From NCBI GenBank assembly GCA_013619125.1, contig JABXKS010000084.1:62001-126000 (forward strand): a stretch of DNA of 64,000 bases. Direction: 5' to 3'. Shown here one piece after another: positions 43,210 to 52,300 of the stretch; positions within the stretch are counted from its first letter, which is position 1, and the number at the start of each line of letters is the position of its first letter. The notes below the pieces were generated by a model. The model searched no databases, was not told the origin of the DNA, and saw nothing but the letters and a program-made list of their open reading frames with translations. Both the position numbers and the translations under genes were made by a program. This DNA is from Clostridiales bacterium (GTDB lineage Bacteria > Bacillota > Clostridia > Tissierellales > GPF-1).

Positions 43210-43923
43210 TTACTCAGCCATTTCCAGTGCAATTTCCATCATCTTGGTGAAAGCTGTTTGTCGCTCTTCCGAAGTTGTCTCTTCTCTTGTTAATGCATGG
43301 TCCGAAACAGTCAATAAACATGCTGCTTTCTTGTTTAATAGCTTCGCATTGGCGCAAAGTCCGAAGAATTCCATCTCCATTGCGATAATTTCTTTTTCTT
43401 CGTAGATTTTCTTGCGTGCTTCACTCGGTTGCGCATAGAAAACATCGCCTGAGCTGACACAGCCTTTTGTTACAGGAATATCCAAACGGTTTGCGATCGC
43501 TTCCAACTTTCCAGTCAATTCCGCATCCGCCTCGAAAACATCCTCTTCATATCCAGCCAATTCCCGGCCGTAGGTAGACGCGCTGTAACAGCTAGTCGCT
43601 AGAACAACATCATACAGATCCAAATCCATGGTGTTTGCGCCACAAGAACCAATTCTGATAATACTCTCAACGCCATAAAATGCGTAAAGCTCATAAGAGT
43701 AAATTCCAACCGAAGGAATCCCCATGCCATGGCCCATAACTGATATTTCTCGTCCCTTGTAGGTTCCCGTATAGCCCAGCATGCCGCGGACTCCATTAAA
43801 TTGCTTCGCATCCTCTAAGAATGTTTCGGCAATAAATTTCGCACGCAATGGATCTCCTGGCATCAGAACGGTTTTTGCAACTTCGCCCATCTTTGCTTCA
43901 ATATGTGGTGTAGGTATACTCAT
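43210..43923 (-). CDS. deoD: Purine-nucleoside phosphorylase, DeoD type (copy 1)
   Basis: The start at 43923 follows AGGAGGAAATGA and gives 237 residues. It has PTPHIEAKMGEVAKTVLMPGDPLRAKFIAETFL with the phosphate Arg, MGHGMGIPSVGIYSYELY, IIRIGSCGA, AMEMEFFGLCANAK with the ribose-binding Met-Glu pair, and LTVSDHALTREETTSEERQ with the catalytic Asp. It cleaves purine nucleosides with phosphate. A second copy (47808-48524) lies 4 kb away; the two share most of these blocks. Confidence 0.95.
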   Translation of the reverse strand: MSIPTPHIEAKMGEVAKTVLMPGDPLRAKFIAETFLEDAKQFNGVRGMLGYTGTYKGREISVMGHGMGIPSVGIYSYELYAFYGVESIIRIGSCGANTMDLDLYDVVLATSCYSASTYGRELAGYEEDVFEADAELTGKLEAIANRLDIPVTKGCVSSGDVFYAQPSEARKKIYEEKEIIAMEMEFFGLCANAKLLNKKAACLLTVSDHALTREETTSEERQTAFTKMMEIALEMAE

Positions 43924-44041
43924 TTCATTTCCTCCTAGGTTTTCAATCAATTTTATATTTTGAATTTTTGTTCATACAGGTAGTGCAAGTATAGCGGAAA
44001 AAAAAGAAATAAAAAATGCCATATGTCACTTTTGTCAAAAG

Positions 44042-44078
44042 AAAAAAATCGCCTCAGCATAAAAGCTGAAGCAATTTT
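44042..44078 (-). terminator. Terminator of the lacI-ade-ThuA operon
   Basis: On the minus strand ATTGCTTCAGC and GCTGAGGCGAT pair over TTTTAT and are followed by TTTTTTT. Confidence 0.85.
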
Positions 44079-44079
44079 A

Positions 44080-44823
44080 TTATTTGCACATCCAGTCCAT
44101 CATGTTGACCCAGAATGTTTTGTAATGTTCCCAGTTCACAAACTCAGGCGGTGCCCAATGTGGCGAGCAATCCGAAGTGAAGACTGAAGTCTTACCTTTG
44201 CCAACTTCTCGAATCGCTACAAATGGATCACCATTCACAGTTGCCAGCACTTGACCCTCTACAATTGCTTTCGTCTGATTGTAACCCAAAAATGCCGGCC
44301 ACTCCTTTGGAATTCCGTTGAAAATCTCATGATCCGATTCAATCACTGGAATCACACCTTGCGGGTTCTCCATACGGTCATCGCGATCGAACATAGCAAC
44401 CGGTAAAATCTCCGCTACCGCTGTGTGATTGTATTGCCCCTTGGCGTCGATTCCCATAAAAGTCAGGTACCCGCCCACCATACAAAGAGATCCGCCCTCT
44501 TGCACATAGTCCGCAATCACATTCAATCGATTTGGACGCGCTTGGCTTCTCATAAAGGTATCCGTCGGCAATAGTAGTGTGTTGGCGCCAATGTCAGACA
44601 AGATTACCGCGTCATACTCATTCAGCTCTTCCACTGTGTATGGGAATGCTTCTCCTGCTATATGGTTAGGTAAGAACGTTACCTCGTAACCGCCGCCTTC
44701 TAAGGCGTCTCTCAACCATTTGATTCCTTCTTCATATACGGAAGTCGTAAAGGAATCGAATCCCTTGACATGGGTTGTATGGCTCATCCATGATTCACCT
44801 GCAATTAATACTTTTTTACTCAT
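44080..44823 (-). CDS. ThuA / glutamine-amidotransferase-like protein
   Basis: The start at 44823 follows AGAAGGAGGAAAAAG and gives 247 residues. The fold is class I amidotransferase-like: VLIAGESWMSHTTHVKGFDSF at the start, LNEYDAVILSDIGANTLLL, VQEGGSLCMVGGYLTFMGIDA at the place of the nucleophile elbow, and a late FTSDCSPHWAPPEFVNWEHY. The Cys of SLCMVGG could be a nucleophile. The substrate is unknown. Overlap with ade by eight bases and the lacI gene upstream place it in purine or nucleoside use. Confidence 0.75.
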   Translation of the reverse strand: MSKKVLIAGESWMSHTTHVKGFDSFTTSVYEEGIKWLRDALEGGGYEVTFLPNHIAGEAFPYTVEELNEYDAVILSDIGANTLLLPTDTFMRSQARPNRLNVIADYVQEGGSLCMVGGYLTFMGIDAKGQYNHTAVAEILPVAMFDRDDRMENPQGVIPVIESDHEIFNGIPKEWPAFLGYNQTKAIVEGQVLATVNGDPFVAIREVGKGKTSVFTSDCSPHWAPPEFVNWEHYKTFWVNMMDWMCK

Positions 44824-46576
44824 AACTTTTTCCTCCTTCTTCAAACAATGGAATCCAAGACTGATGAATCACATCCACCAACCCCATATCCGTTAATCGT
44901 ATCTCCGGGATCACTGGCAAAGAAAAAGCCGCTACCTGAATGATCGGAGATACTGCGTTAATACCAAAACTTATAATGGTTTCTTTCAAATGCCTTGTTT
45001 CTTCTGCCATCTCGCCTAGCCCTTTTTTCGACATCAGACCAGCAATGGGAAGTTCCACCATGGCAATCTGTTTCCCGCCTTTGACACAGACAATACCGCC
45101 ACCGGATGCAACCAACGCTTCCGCAGCAATCTTCATATCACGAGGATCCTTTCCAACGACAACCAAGTTATGGCAGTCATGAGAAACCGTGCTGGCAATC
45201 GCTCCTTCTTTCAAGCCAAATCCTTGAATGACTCCAATCGACCGATTTCCATTGACGCCATGGCGTTCAAAAACCGCTAACCGGCAGAACTCTTCTTCGC
45301 CCAATTTCACATTTCCAGCTTCAACGGCAAATTCGCGAACCACCCGTTTTGTTAAAATATGATTCTCAGGTGTATAGGCGATCACATTCATCTCCACCTG
45401 TTCGCCCATTGCCGAAATCTCAAAGTCATTTTCCGTGATCGGACGGTCCAAGTGAACAGAGTTTCGCTCCTCCACTTCATGGGTTGGCACTGCCACTTCC
45501 ACTGTCATTTCACCCAATTTTGCCGTTAGTTTTCCAGCAACAAAGACTTCATCCACCACAAAGGTGTTTAAATCTTCCACAAGAATCAAATCAGCCCGTT
45601 TCCCGGGCGTCAAAATCCCTCGATCATGAAGCCGCAAGAGCCGCGCCCCATGGATGGTAGCCATGCGCAGAATCTCCATAGGCGGCATGCCCAATTCAAT
45701 GGCCCGCCGTATCCCATGATCCAAATGTCCTTCCCGCAACAAATCATCAGGCTCCCGATCATCACTGCATAGTGTGGTTGTATCTGGATACCTAAGTTCC
45801 TTGATCACAGGCACCAAAGCTTCCAAATCATGAACGATGGAGCTTTCTCTGCACTCAAGCACCATACCGGCACGCAATTTCTCCCGGGCTTCGTCTATAT
45901 ACGAGGTTTCATGATCCGACTCAATGCCTGCACTCAAATATGCAGACAATCCTCTGCCCAATAAAGACGGGGCATGCCCCTGCACAAAGAGATTTTTATC
46001 GATCCCGGCTGAAACAATCCCACTCATCCGCTCACTCTGATCGAGAACGCCCACAAAGTCCATGACCTCGCCAATTCCAATCATACGCTTGCGCTTAAGC
46101 ATCTCTTTGATCTCCATTGGACCAAAGGCAGCCCCAGCCGTTTCCATTCCCGGCACCGACGGCACACAGGATGGCGCTAAAACAAAAACGCTCATGGGAA
46201 TCCCTTCACTGGCTTTCAAAATATAGTCCACGCCAGCTGTTCCCAATACATTGGCAATCTCATGGGGATCGCAAGCAATCGTTGTGGTCCCGCGAGGGAC
46301 GATGGCCTCGGCAAAATGTGCCGGATTCATCATGCTGCTCTCGATATGCACATGGGTATCAATCAATCCCGGCAGGGCATGCTTGCCCTTTGCGTCGTAA
46401 ACCATTTTCCCTTCCAGTCCGCCCTCTCCTGGCTGAGTCACATGGGCGATCTTTCCATCTGAAAGTCCAATCTCTGCCGGATAAACTTCCCGGGTAATCA
46501 AATTTACATATTGCACGTTCTGAATCACAAGGTCAAAGGGAATCTCGCCCTTTGCCGCTTGTATCACTTTATTCAT
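44816..46576 (-). CDS. ade: Adenine deaminase
   Basis: This 586-residue amidohydrolase has ALPGLIDTHVHIESSMMNPAHF with the first metal His pair, GTTTIACDPHEIANVLGTAG, FVQGHAPSLLGRGLSAYLSAGIESDHE and TLCSDDREPDDLLREGHLDH. The C-terminal domain includes GSTVSHDCHN-type and VCVKGGKQIAMVELPIAGLMS segments specific to adenine deaminase. It turns adenine into hypoxanthine and ammonia. Its start codon overlaps the lacI stop (TAATG) and it overlaps the ThuA-like gene. Confidence 0.95.
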   Translation of the reverse strand: MNKVIQAAKGEIPFDLVIQNVQYVNLITREVYPAEIGLSDGKIAHVTQPGEGGLEGKMVYDAKGKHALPGLIDTHVHIESSMMNPAHFAEAIVPRGTTTIACDPHEIANVLGTAGVDYILKASEGIPMSVFVLAPSCVPSVPGMETAGAAFGPMEIKEMLKRKRMIGIGEVMDFVGVLDQSERMSGIVSAGIDKNLFVQGHAPSLLGRGLSAYLSAGIESDHETSYIDEAREKLRAGMVLECRESSIVHDLEALVPVIKELRYPDTTTLCSDDREPDDLLREGHLDHGIRRAIELGMPPMEILRMATIHGARLLRLHDRGILTPGKRADLILVEDLNTFVVDEVFVAGKLTAKLGEMTVEVAVPTHEVEERNSVHLDRPITENDFEISAMGEQVEMNVIAYTPENHILTKRVVREFAVEAGNVKLGEEEFCRLAVFERHGVNGNRSIGVIQGFGLKEGAIASTVSHDCHNLVVVGKDPRDMKIAAEALVASGGGIVCVKGGKQIAMVELPIAGLMSKKGLGEMAEETRHLKETIISFGINAVSPIIQVAAFSLPVIPEIRLTDMGLVDVIHQSWIPLFEEGGKSYE

Positions 46577-47589
46577 TACGCTTCTCCTTTCTTCACACTC
46601 ACACTATCTCGAATCACCAATTCCGGCTCAAACATGATGCTCTCCGTTGGCTGAACGCCCGATTGAATCCAAGAAACAATCTGCTTAACAGCCTTCTGCC
46701 CCATTTTTGTATTGGGCTGATGGATTGTGGTTAGCGGTGGTATCATTGCCTGTGAAATCATCAAATCATCAAATCCAACGATAGACAGGTCGGCTGGAAT
46801 TTGAATACCCTCTTCATAGCACGCCTTGTACGCGCCATAGGCCATCCAATCATTGGCAATAAAACAGGCTGTAATTCCCCTGCCTTTCAAACTCCTAATA
46901 CCCACTTCTCCGCCGGTCATTTGATAATCGCCTTCCACCACCCATTGTGGATTCGGACTGATCTTCGCTTCTTCTAAAGCATCCAAGTATCCTTGATATC
47001 GCTCCATTGCAGACATATTTTTTAACGGACCTGTGATACAACCTATCTTACGATGTCCCGCCTCAATCAGATGCTTGGTTGCCAGGTATGCGCCCTTATG
47101 ATTTTCAAATCCAACGCTCGCCTCTGTTTGATCAGTTCCTCGCCGATCCAAAAAAATCAATGGCTTTTTAAACTCCTTCAGGATTCGCCGTTCGGCATGC
47201 TCAACCACGGCAGCGGAGACCAAGATCACGCCATCTACATTTTGCTTGCGCAAGAGTTGTAAATATTCCGCTTCTTTCTCCTGATTCTCATCCGTATTGC
47301 AAAGAATGACTCGAAATCCCGCCTTGCTTGCCGCATCCTCAATTCCACGTGCCATGGTGGCAAAGTAGGGATTGGTAATGTCGGGAATGAGAAGCCCCAA
47401 GGTATAGGTCTGCTTGGTGATCATGCTTCGGGCAATCCCATTGGGCACATATTGCTGCTCTTCAATGATTTGCAACACTCGTGCTCTGGTTTCCGCTCCT
47501 ATGGATTTATCCTTCCCATTGATCACCATCGATACAGTCGTAATCGATACTCCCGCCAACTTGGCAATCTCTTTCATCGTGACGCTCAT
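46576..47589 (-). CDS. LacI family regulator (purine salvage)
   Basis: The start at 47589 follows CAGGAGGTGAGCCG and gives 337 residues. The HTH is TMKEIAKLAGVSITTVSMVINGKDKSIG and the hinge is YVPNGIARSMITKQT; the effector domain has LLIPDITNPYFATMARGIEDAA and IVGFDDLMISQAMIPPLTTIHQP. It is the first gene of an operon with ade and the ThuA-like gene, and is divergent from deoD copy 2. The operator at 47619-47630 lies between them. Confidence 0.92.
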   Translation of the reverse strand: MSVTMKEIAKLAGVSITTVSMVINGKDKSIGAETRARVLQIIEEQQYVPNGIARSMITKQTYTLGLLIPDITNPYFATMARGIEDAASKAGFRVILCNTDENQEKEAEYLQLLRKQNVDGVILVSAAVVEHAERRILKEFKKPLIFLDRRGTDQTEASVGFENHKGAYLATKHLIEAGHRKIGCITGPLKNMSAMERYQGYLDALEEAKISPNPQWVVEGDYQMTGGEVGIRSLKGRGITACFIANDWMAYGAYKACYEEGIQIPADLSIVGFDDLMISQAMIPPLTTIHQPNTKMGQKAVKQIVSWIQSGVQPTESIMFEPELVIRDSVSVKKGEA

Positions 47590-47618
47590 CGGCTCACCTC
47601 CTGAATAAATCGTTTTAG

Positions 47619-47630
47619 TAAAACGTTTTA
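47619..47630. promoter_or_regulatory. LacI-type operator between lacI-ade and deoD copy 2
   Basis: TAAAACGTTTTA is a perfect 12-bp palindrome with the central CG of LacI-family sites, 30 bases upstream of the lacI start. Core similarity to CAAACGTTTTC at 29462-29472 near the other lacI start is noted. Confidence 0.75.
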
Positions 47631-47807
47631 TCAACATCTTCATTCTATTCTCTCGCTTGTTTAGTGTCAACTATTTTTTTACTCACAACGGCTCCCCTGT
47701 GGACGATGGTCCCCTATCAATGATAAAGACATGCAAAACCCAGAAAATAAGGGTACACTATTAGGGAAAGGTTTTCACGAAATACAAATTTGAAAGGAGA
47801 AAAACTT

Positions 47808-48524
47808 ATGAATATCCCAACACCACATATTGGCGTCAGTGAACAAGGCGTTATTGCAAAGACCGTTTTAATGCCCGGAGATCCGCTTCGCGCGAAGTTT
47901 ATCGCCGACACATTTTTAGAGAATCCAGTACAATTCAATCATGTGCGAGGCATGTTAGGCTTTACAGGGACCTACAACGGAAAGAAGATCTCCGTTATGG
48001 GATCCGGCATGGGCATGCCGAGCATCGGTATCTATTCCTTCGAATTATTTGAATTCTACGGTGTAGAGAACATTATCCGCATCGGTTCTTGCGGCGCCTA
48101 TACCGACGAGCTGGAATTATATGATGTTATCCTGGCAACAGATGCCTATAGTGAATCTGCTTACGCAAAGGTGCAAAGCGGATCTGAAGACGATGTGATG
48201 CTTCCTTCACCAGAGCTGAACGAGAAGCTTGAAGGCTTTGCTAAAGAACTGGAAATCGAGCTGCACAAATGCCGTATCCATTCCAATGATGTCTTCTACA
48301 ACGGACAAGAAGGCTACTTCGAAATGGTGCGCGACAAGCATGGCTGTAAAGCGGTTGAAATGGAATCCTTCGCCCTATTTGCCAATGCTAAAACCACCGG
48401 CAAGAAAGCTGCCTGCCTATTGACGGTTTCAGACTCCTTGGTCACACACAAGGTAACCACGGCCGAAGAGCGACAAAACGCTTTTACAGAAATGATGAAA
48501 ATCGCGCTGGAAATGGCAGAATAA
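47808..48524 (+). CDS. deoD: Purine-nucleoside phosphorylase, DeoD type (copy 2)
   Basis: The start at 47808 follows GAAAGGAGAAAAACTT and gives 238 residues. Blocks are PTPHIGVSEQGVIAKTVLMPGDPLRAKFIADTFL, MGSGMGMPSIGIYSFELF, IIRIGSCGAYTDELELYDVI, AVEMESFALFANAK and LTVSDSLVTHKVTTAEERQ. Compared with copy 1 the pocket differs (FVQ-side His to HKV region, extra NGQEGYFEMVRDKHGC), so the copies may differ in base preference. It is divergent from lacI-ade and ends at a strong terminator. Confidence 0.95.
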   Translation: MNIPTPHIGVSEQGVIAKTVLMPGDPLRAKFIADTFLENPVQFNHVRGMLGFTGTYNGKKISVMGSGMGMPSIGIYSFELFEFYGVENIIRIGSCGAYTDELELYDVILATDAYSESAYAKVQSGSEDDVMLPSPELNEKLEGFAKELEIELHKCRIHSNDVFYNGQEGYFEMVRDKHGCKAVEMESFALFANAKTTGKKAACLLTVSDSLVTHKVTTAEERQNAFTEMMKIALEMAE

Positions 48525-48561
48525 CCATCAGCAAATTCATTTGAAACTTTGATCGAACAGA

Positions 48562-48596
48562 AAAAAACCCGGAATCTTCACGATTCCGGGTTTTTT
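48562..48596. terminator. Bidirectional terminator
   Basis: AAAAAACCCGGAATC and GATTCCGGGTTTTTT form a 15-bp perfect stem with a TTCAC loop, between convergent genes. Confidence 0.9.
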
Positions 48597-48619
48597 GTAT
48601 ACTGATGTCTGCTGATGAA

Positions 48620-50419
48620 TTATTTTCCTGTTACTACATTTTCACCGGCAATTCGACCGAATACAGTGATATCGGAAATTGCACAAGTACCCACACGATT
48701 GTTTCCGTGAACACTTCCTGTAACCTCACCTGCTGCATATAGACTCGGAATGATGTTTCCTTCCGTATCAAGCACATGAGCATCTGTATCAATCATAACG
48801 CCACCCATTGTATGGTGAACAGAAACGATACCTTTAAGAATGAACCAAGGACCTTCATTCATTGGCACCATGGCAGTTGTGCGTCCAAATTCCAGATCCA
48901 CGCCCTCTGTCATGTATGTATTGTAGTTATCCATTGTGTTTACTAGGTTTTCTGCATTGATTTCGAAGTATTCTGCAACCTCTTCAAGTGTATCCGCTTT
49001 AAAGTAAACGCCGCCATCCAAACATTTTGCGTACTCATCTGCAAATTTTTCTTCCATGTTCAGTCGGTCTGCAACCTCTTGGTTGTAGATTGCGTAAACA
49101 GCACCTTCTTGCGCCAAAATCGCTTCGGCACGCACATCGCGCATACCCATCTCATTCACAAATCGATTTCCATCAATATTCACATAGATCAGGCCTTCAC
49201 CGCTCCAGCTTGGCGCTTCAATTCCGTAGAAGACGCCTGTCATTGGATTGTTGAATGGGTAAAGCTGAATATGCTCCATTCCCTCAAGCTGTGCACCAAT
49301 TCTCTCTGCCATCAAAATGCCGTCGCCGACGATCGCTGGAGAGTTTGTTGTCTGTACAGACTCATCCAATGTTGGCCAGCGTTTGTTGTATTGCTCACGC
49401 ATCTCGATGTTTGCGCCAAAACCGCCAGCCGCAAGAACAACACCTTTGTCCGCTGTGAATGTCGCTGTGCTTTCCCCAGCTGAAACTTGAACACCGATGA
49501 CTCGGCCTTCTTCATTCTGGATCAATTCTTCCGCTTTTGTGTTATACATGATTTGTACGCCAAGTTCTTCTGCTTTTGCAACGAGTGGAGTGATCATGCC
49601 CGCGCCAAGTTCAATCGGCTCAACGGCACGAGGTACACTATGTCCGCCTTCATGAACCAGATAATCCTGGTATTCAACACCCACATAATCTCGCAACCAA
49701 AGAGCAGCATCCAACGCGTTGTTTACTACTGTATCAACCATTTCTTTGCGAGCAAGCATTCCGCCGCCTTCCCACATTTCTTTAGCGAACTGCTCGTTGC
49801 TGTCTTCGATTCCTTTTTCATCCTGAAGCCAGTTTCCCGCACAAGCAAGTTCTGCATAAGAGAGAAGCGTGTTTCCGCCTGCAAACGGCATTTTTTCGAT
49901 TATAACAACATTTTCAGCGCCGCTTAATTTCGCTTTGATCGCCGCTGAAAGACCAGCACCACCGGCACCGATTACAACAACATCGTATTCAGCATCTTCA
50001 ATTGCAATCTGAGCCGCAGCTGTTTCGCTTTTGATCTGTAGTGTCGAAACATCTACACCAGCCGCTTCAAGAGCCGCTGTAACCGCAGCAATAACACCGT
50101 TTGAAGCGTTTGTTGCACCAGTAATTGTATCAACTGCAAGAGTCTGTCCTGCAATGATTGCCGCAGGAATGTCTTTCAGGGGCGCATCCGCCAAACCTGC
50201 TGTCTCTGCGTGTTCTTTCACGATAATTTCAGAGATCTCTGAATCCGTTAAAACAACATCAACAACAATATCACCATTGTTCCCTTTTCCTACACCCTCG
50301 TAAGTCCCTGCTGTAAATTTTCCAGCAGCCTCTACAGGATTGCTTTCCGTTTTAGCAGCACAGGCAACCATCGTAAATGCCATAAGTGTCGCTAATAAGA
50401 TACATAAAAATTTCTTCAT
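48620..50419 (-). CDS. Secreted FMN-bind/FAD flavoprotein reductase (fumarate/urocanate reductase type)
   Basis: The start at 50419 is preferred because the earlier ATG at 50425 sits too close to GGGGAG; it gives 599 residues. It has a lipoprotein signal (lipobox near Cys20), an FMN-binding domain (about 38-120) with DTITGAT, whose last Thr (103) would carry covalent FMN set by ApbE, and a FAD-binding domain from about 148 (DVVVIGAGGAGLSAAIKA) to the end, with VHHTMGGVMID and NNRVGTCAISDITVFGRIAG. These are marks of extracytoplasmic flavoprotein reductases that respire fumarate, urocanate or similar acids. The actual acceptor is unknown. No apbE is in the window. Confidence 0.88.
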   Translation of the reverse strand: MKKFLCILLATLMAFTMVACAAKTESNPVEAAGKFTAGTYEGVGKGNNGDIVVDVVLTDSEISEIIVKEHAETAGLADAPLKDIPAAIIAGQTLAVDTITGATNASNGVIAAVTAALEAAGVDVSTLQIKSETAAAQIAIEDAEYDVVVIGAGGAGLSAAIKAKLSGAENVVIIEKMPFAGGNTLLSYAELACAGNWLQDEKGIEDSNEQFAKEMWEGGGMLARKEMVDTVVNNALDAALWLRDYVGVEYQDYLVHEGGHSVPRAVEPIELGAGMITPLVAKAEELGVQIMYNTKAEELIQNEEGRVIGVQVSAGESTATFTADKGVVLAAGGFGANIEMREQYNKRWPTLDESVQTTNSPAIVGDGILMAERIGAQLEGMEHIQLYPFNNPMTGVFYGIEAPSWSGEGLIYVNIDGNRFVNEMGMRDVRAEAILAQEGAVYAIYNQEVADRLNMEEKFADEYAKCLDGGVYFKADTLEEVAEYFEINAENLVNTMDNYNTYMTEGVDLEFGRTTAMVPMNEGPWFILKGIVSVHHTMGGVMIDTDAHVLDTEGNIIPSLYAAGEVTGSVHGNNRVGTCAISDITVFGRIAGENVVTGK

Positions 50420-50521
50420 TTTCATTTCTCCCCTACATTATTTTCGCCAACACTTTATTTGTCCGATAAAGCTTGTTATAATAATAACATTCTCGAGTTT
50501 TTTTGTATTTGCATAGAGTCT

Positions 50522-50597
50522 TCATGTTTTTACACTTTACACTCACATCAAGCAGGAAGTTTATAAAATCCCATCATCTTTTTGCACTTTGCGTTCA
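50522..50597 (+). promoter_or_regulatory. Two 24-bp direct repeats in the reductase/kinase divergent region
   Basis: Copies at 50522-50545 and 50574-50597 share TCAT, TTTTT, CACTTT and a late TCA at matching positions and start 52 bases apart, close to five DNA turns. The second ends where the -35 of the kinase promoter would be: TATAAT is at 50615-50620 with no good -35 box. This is the layout of AraC-type activator sites, and the downstream regulator is of that type. Confidence 0.65.
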
Positions 50598-50674
50598 TCA
50601 CGGTGAAAAAAAGATATAATATGATTCAGAAAGTGATACGACTAGTTACAGATAACTTCTCAGAGGGGAAAACA

Positions 50675-52300
50675 ATGTCTATTAAACATAAAATCGTATT
50701 GATCATAACGATCTGTCTATTATCTTCATTTCTCATATTTTACGCCACAACCGTTTCCAGCGTAAGAACGGAAAACACAAGAGCCACCACCGAACAGACC
50801 AGTATTCTCATCGACTCCAAATCACGTGAAATCGGTCTTCGCTTATTTAACGTGATCAGTGAATTTAGGCTATTGTCTCAAATGCCTGCCTTTAAATCGA
50901 TGGACATGCGGGTCACCATTCCGTATATTAATAACATCACGAATATGAAAAGCGAAACTTTTGGTGAAACAGCTGATTTATTTGCCTATGGCGCGCTGAA
51001 CGGCAAAAGCTGGGTAAACGGTGAGCAAACATTTGAGTTGATCACTCGAAAGGAATTTCTGAAAATAAAAAATTCCACATCGGAATACATTGTATCTCAA
51101 CCGAAGAAGGTTGAATACCTGAACTCTGATGTGGTCCTCATCTATTATCCGATCATCAACTACAAAGAACTGAAAGAAACCTTGTTTATCGGCGGAATTA
51201 AAGTCGATAAACTGAGCGAATTGATGCGCCAGATTGACGTTTACGGTGGAAGGTCTTGGATCATGAACTCCGAAGGCTTGGTTTATACCATGAATCCGAT
51301 CGAGTTTTCCCATGTGATGAGTTTTGAAGACAAGAAAAATTTGCTTACCAAGATCAATCCCATCCAGTCGGGAATTATCGATATGGATGACAGCACCATT
51401 TTCTATTCTCCTGTGCCGTATTCTCAAAACTGGATCCTATGCACTGAAATTGACAACGCCACCATGTTTGCCAACACCAACAAAATCACAAAAGACATGC
51501 AACTTATTGTGCTCATTATGATTCTCTTAGGTACGATCATCGCCTATGCGGCATCTGTCAGCATTGTTAAACCAATCAACAATCTTCAACAAAAGATGAT
51601 CCATGTAAAATCAGGCAACTTGAATGCCTATTATACAGATAAAGGCAAAAATGAAATCTATTATTTGGGTCAAACTTACAACCTGATGCTGGACACCATA
51701 AAAGAATTATTCAATAAAATAACTGCAACCGAAGAACAAAAGCGCAAAGCCTATTTACAAGTTTTGCAGGCACAAATCAATCCCCATTTTTTATACAACA
51801 CGCTTGCCTCTTTAAAATGGCTTTCCCAGAAACAAGGTGCTGATGATGTTGCAGAATATATTGACAGCCTCTCCAACTTTTTTAGAATTTCCTTAAGCGA
51901 CGGTGCTGAAACAATCACCTTGCGCAATGAAATCCTTCATGCAGAAAGTTATTTGAAAATCCAACATTTCCGGTACAGTGAAAAAGTTTTCTATGAATTT
52001 TATGTCAATGAAGATTTGCTTTCCATATTGGTTCCAAAACTGATTCTACAGCCCCTTATTGAAAATTCCATCGTGACCGATGACGGAATCGGAATGACCA
52101 AAGAACGTCTAACACAAGTCAGAACCAATTTGGAGAACAATATTTCCGAAGATAATTTCGGACTCAACAATATTTCGCAGCGATTAAAACTTCATTATGC
52201 AGAAAAATCCGAGTTCAATATTCAAAGCAGTTTCCATCAAGGAACTTCCATTGAATTAGTCATTCCTTGTCATAAAACCGAAGGAGAAAATGATGTATAA
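50675..52300 (+). CDS. YesM/LytS-type sensor histidine kinase with a shortened ATPase domain
   Basis: The start at 50675 follows AGAGGGGAAAACA and gives 541 residues. There are membrane helices at about 8-28 and 280-302 around an extracytoplasmic sensor, a HAMP segment, and the H box QINPHFLYNTLASLKWLS. The ATPase part has PKLILQPLIENSI directly joined to VTDDGIGMTKERL. In relatives about 25-30 residues lie between these motifs, so the N box and G1 box are joined by an apparent in-frame deletion. The later NFGLNNISQRLKLHY is present. ATP binding may be impaired. It overlaps the regulator gene and is divergent from the reductase. Confidence 0.85.
   Translation: MSIKHKIVLIITICLLSSFLIFYATTVSSVRTENTRATTEQTSILIDSKSREIGLRLFNVISEFRLLSQMPAFKSMDMRVTIPYINNITNMKSETFGETADLFAYGALNGKSWVNGEQTFELITRKEFLKIKNSTSEYIVSQPKKVEYLNSDVVLIYYPIINYKELKETLFIGGIKVDKLSELMRQIDVYGGRSWIMNSEGLVYTMNPIEFSHVMSFEDKKNLLTKINPIQSGIIDMDDSTIFYSPVPYSQNWILCTEIDNATMFANTNKITKDMQLIVLIMILLGTIIAYAASVSIVKPINNLQQKMIHVKSGNLNAYYTDKGKNEIYYLGQTYNLMLDTIKELFNKITATEEQKRKAYLQVLQAQINPHFLYNTLASLKWLSQKQGADDVAEYIDSLSNFFRISLSDGAETITLRNEILHAESYLKIQHFRYSEKVFYEFYVNEDLLSILVPKLILQPLIENSIVTDDGIGMTKERLTQVRTNLENNISEDNFGLNNISQRLKLHYAEKSEFNIQSSFHQGTSIELVIPCHKTEGENDV

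Noticed and set aside
43951-44041. Crp-like half site (GTGACATATGGC) upstream of deoD copy 1
   Set aside because: Only one half matches, and similar AT-rich words are common here; not enough to call a site.
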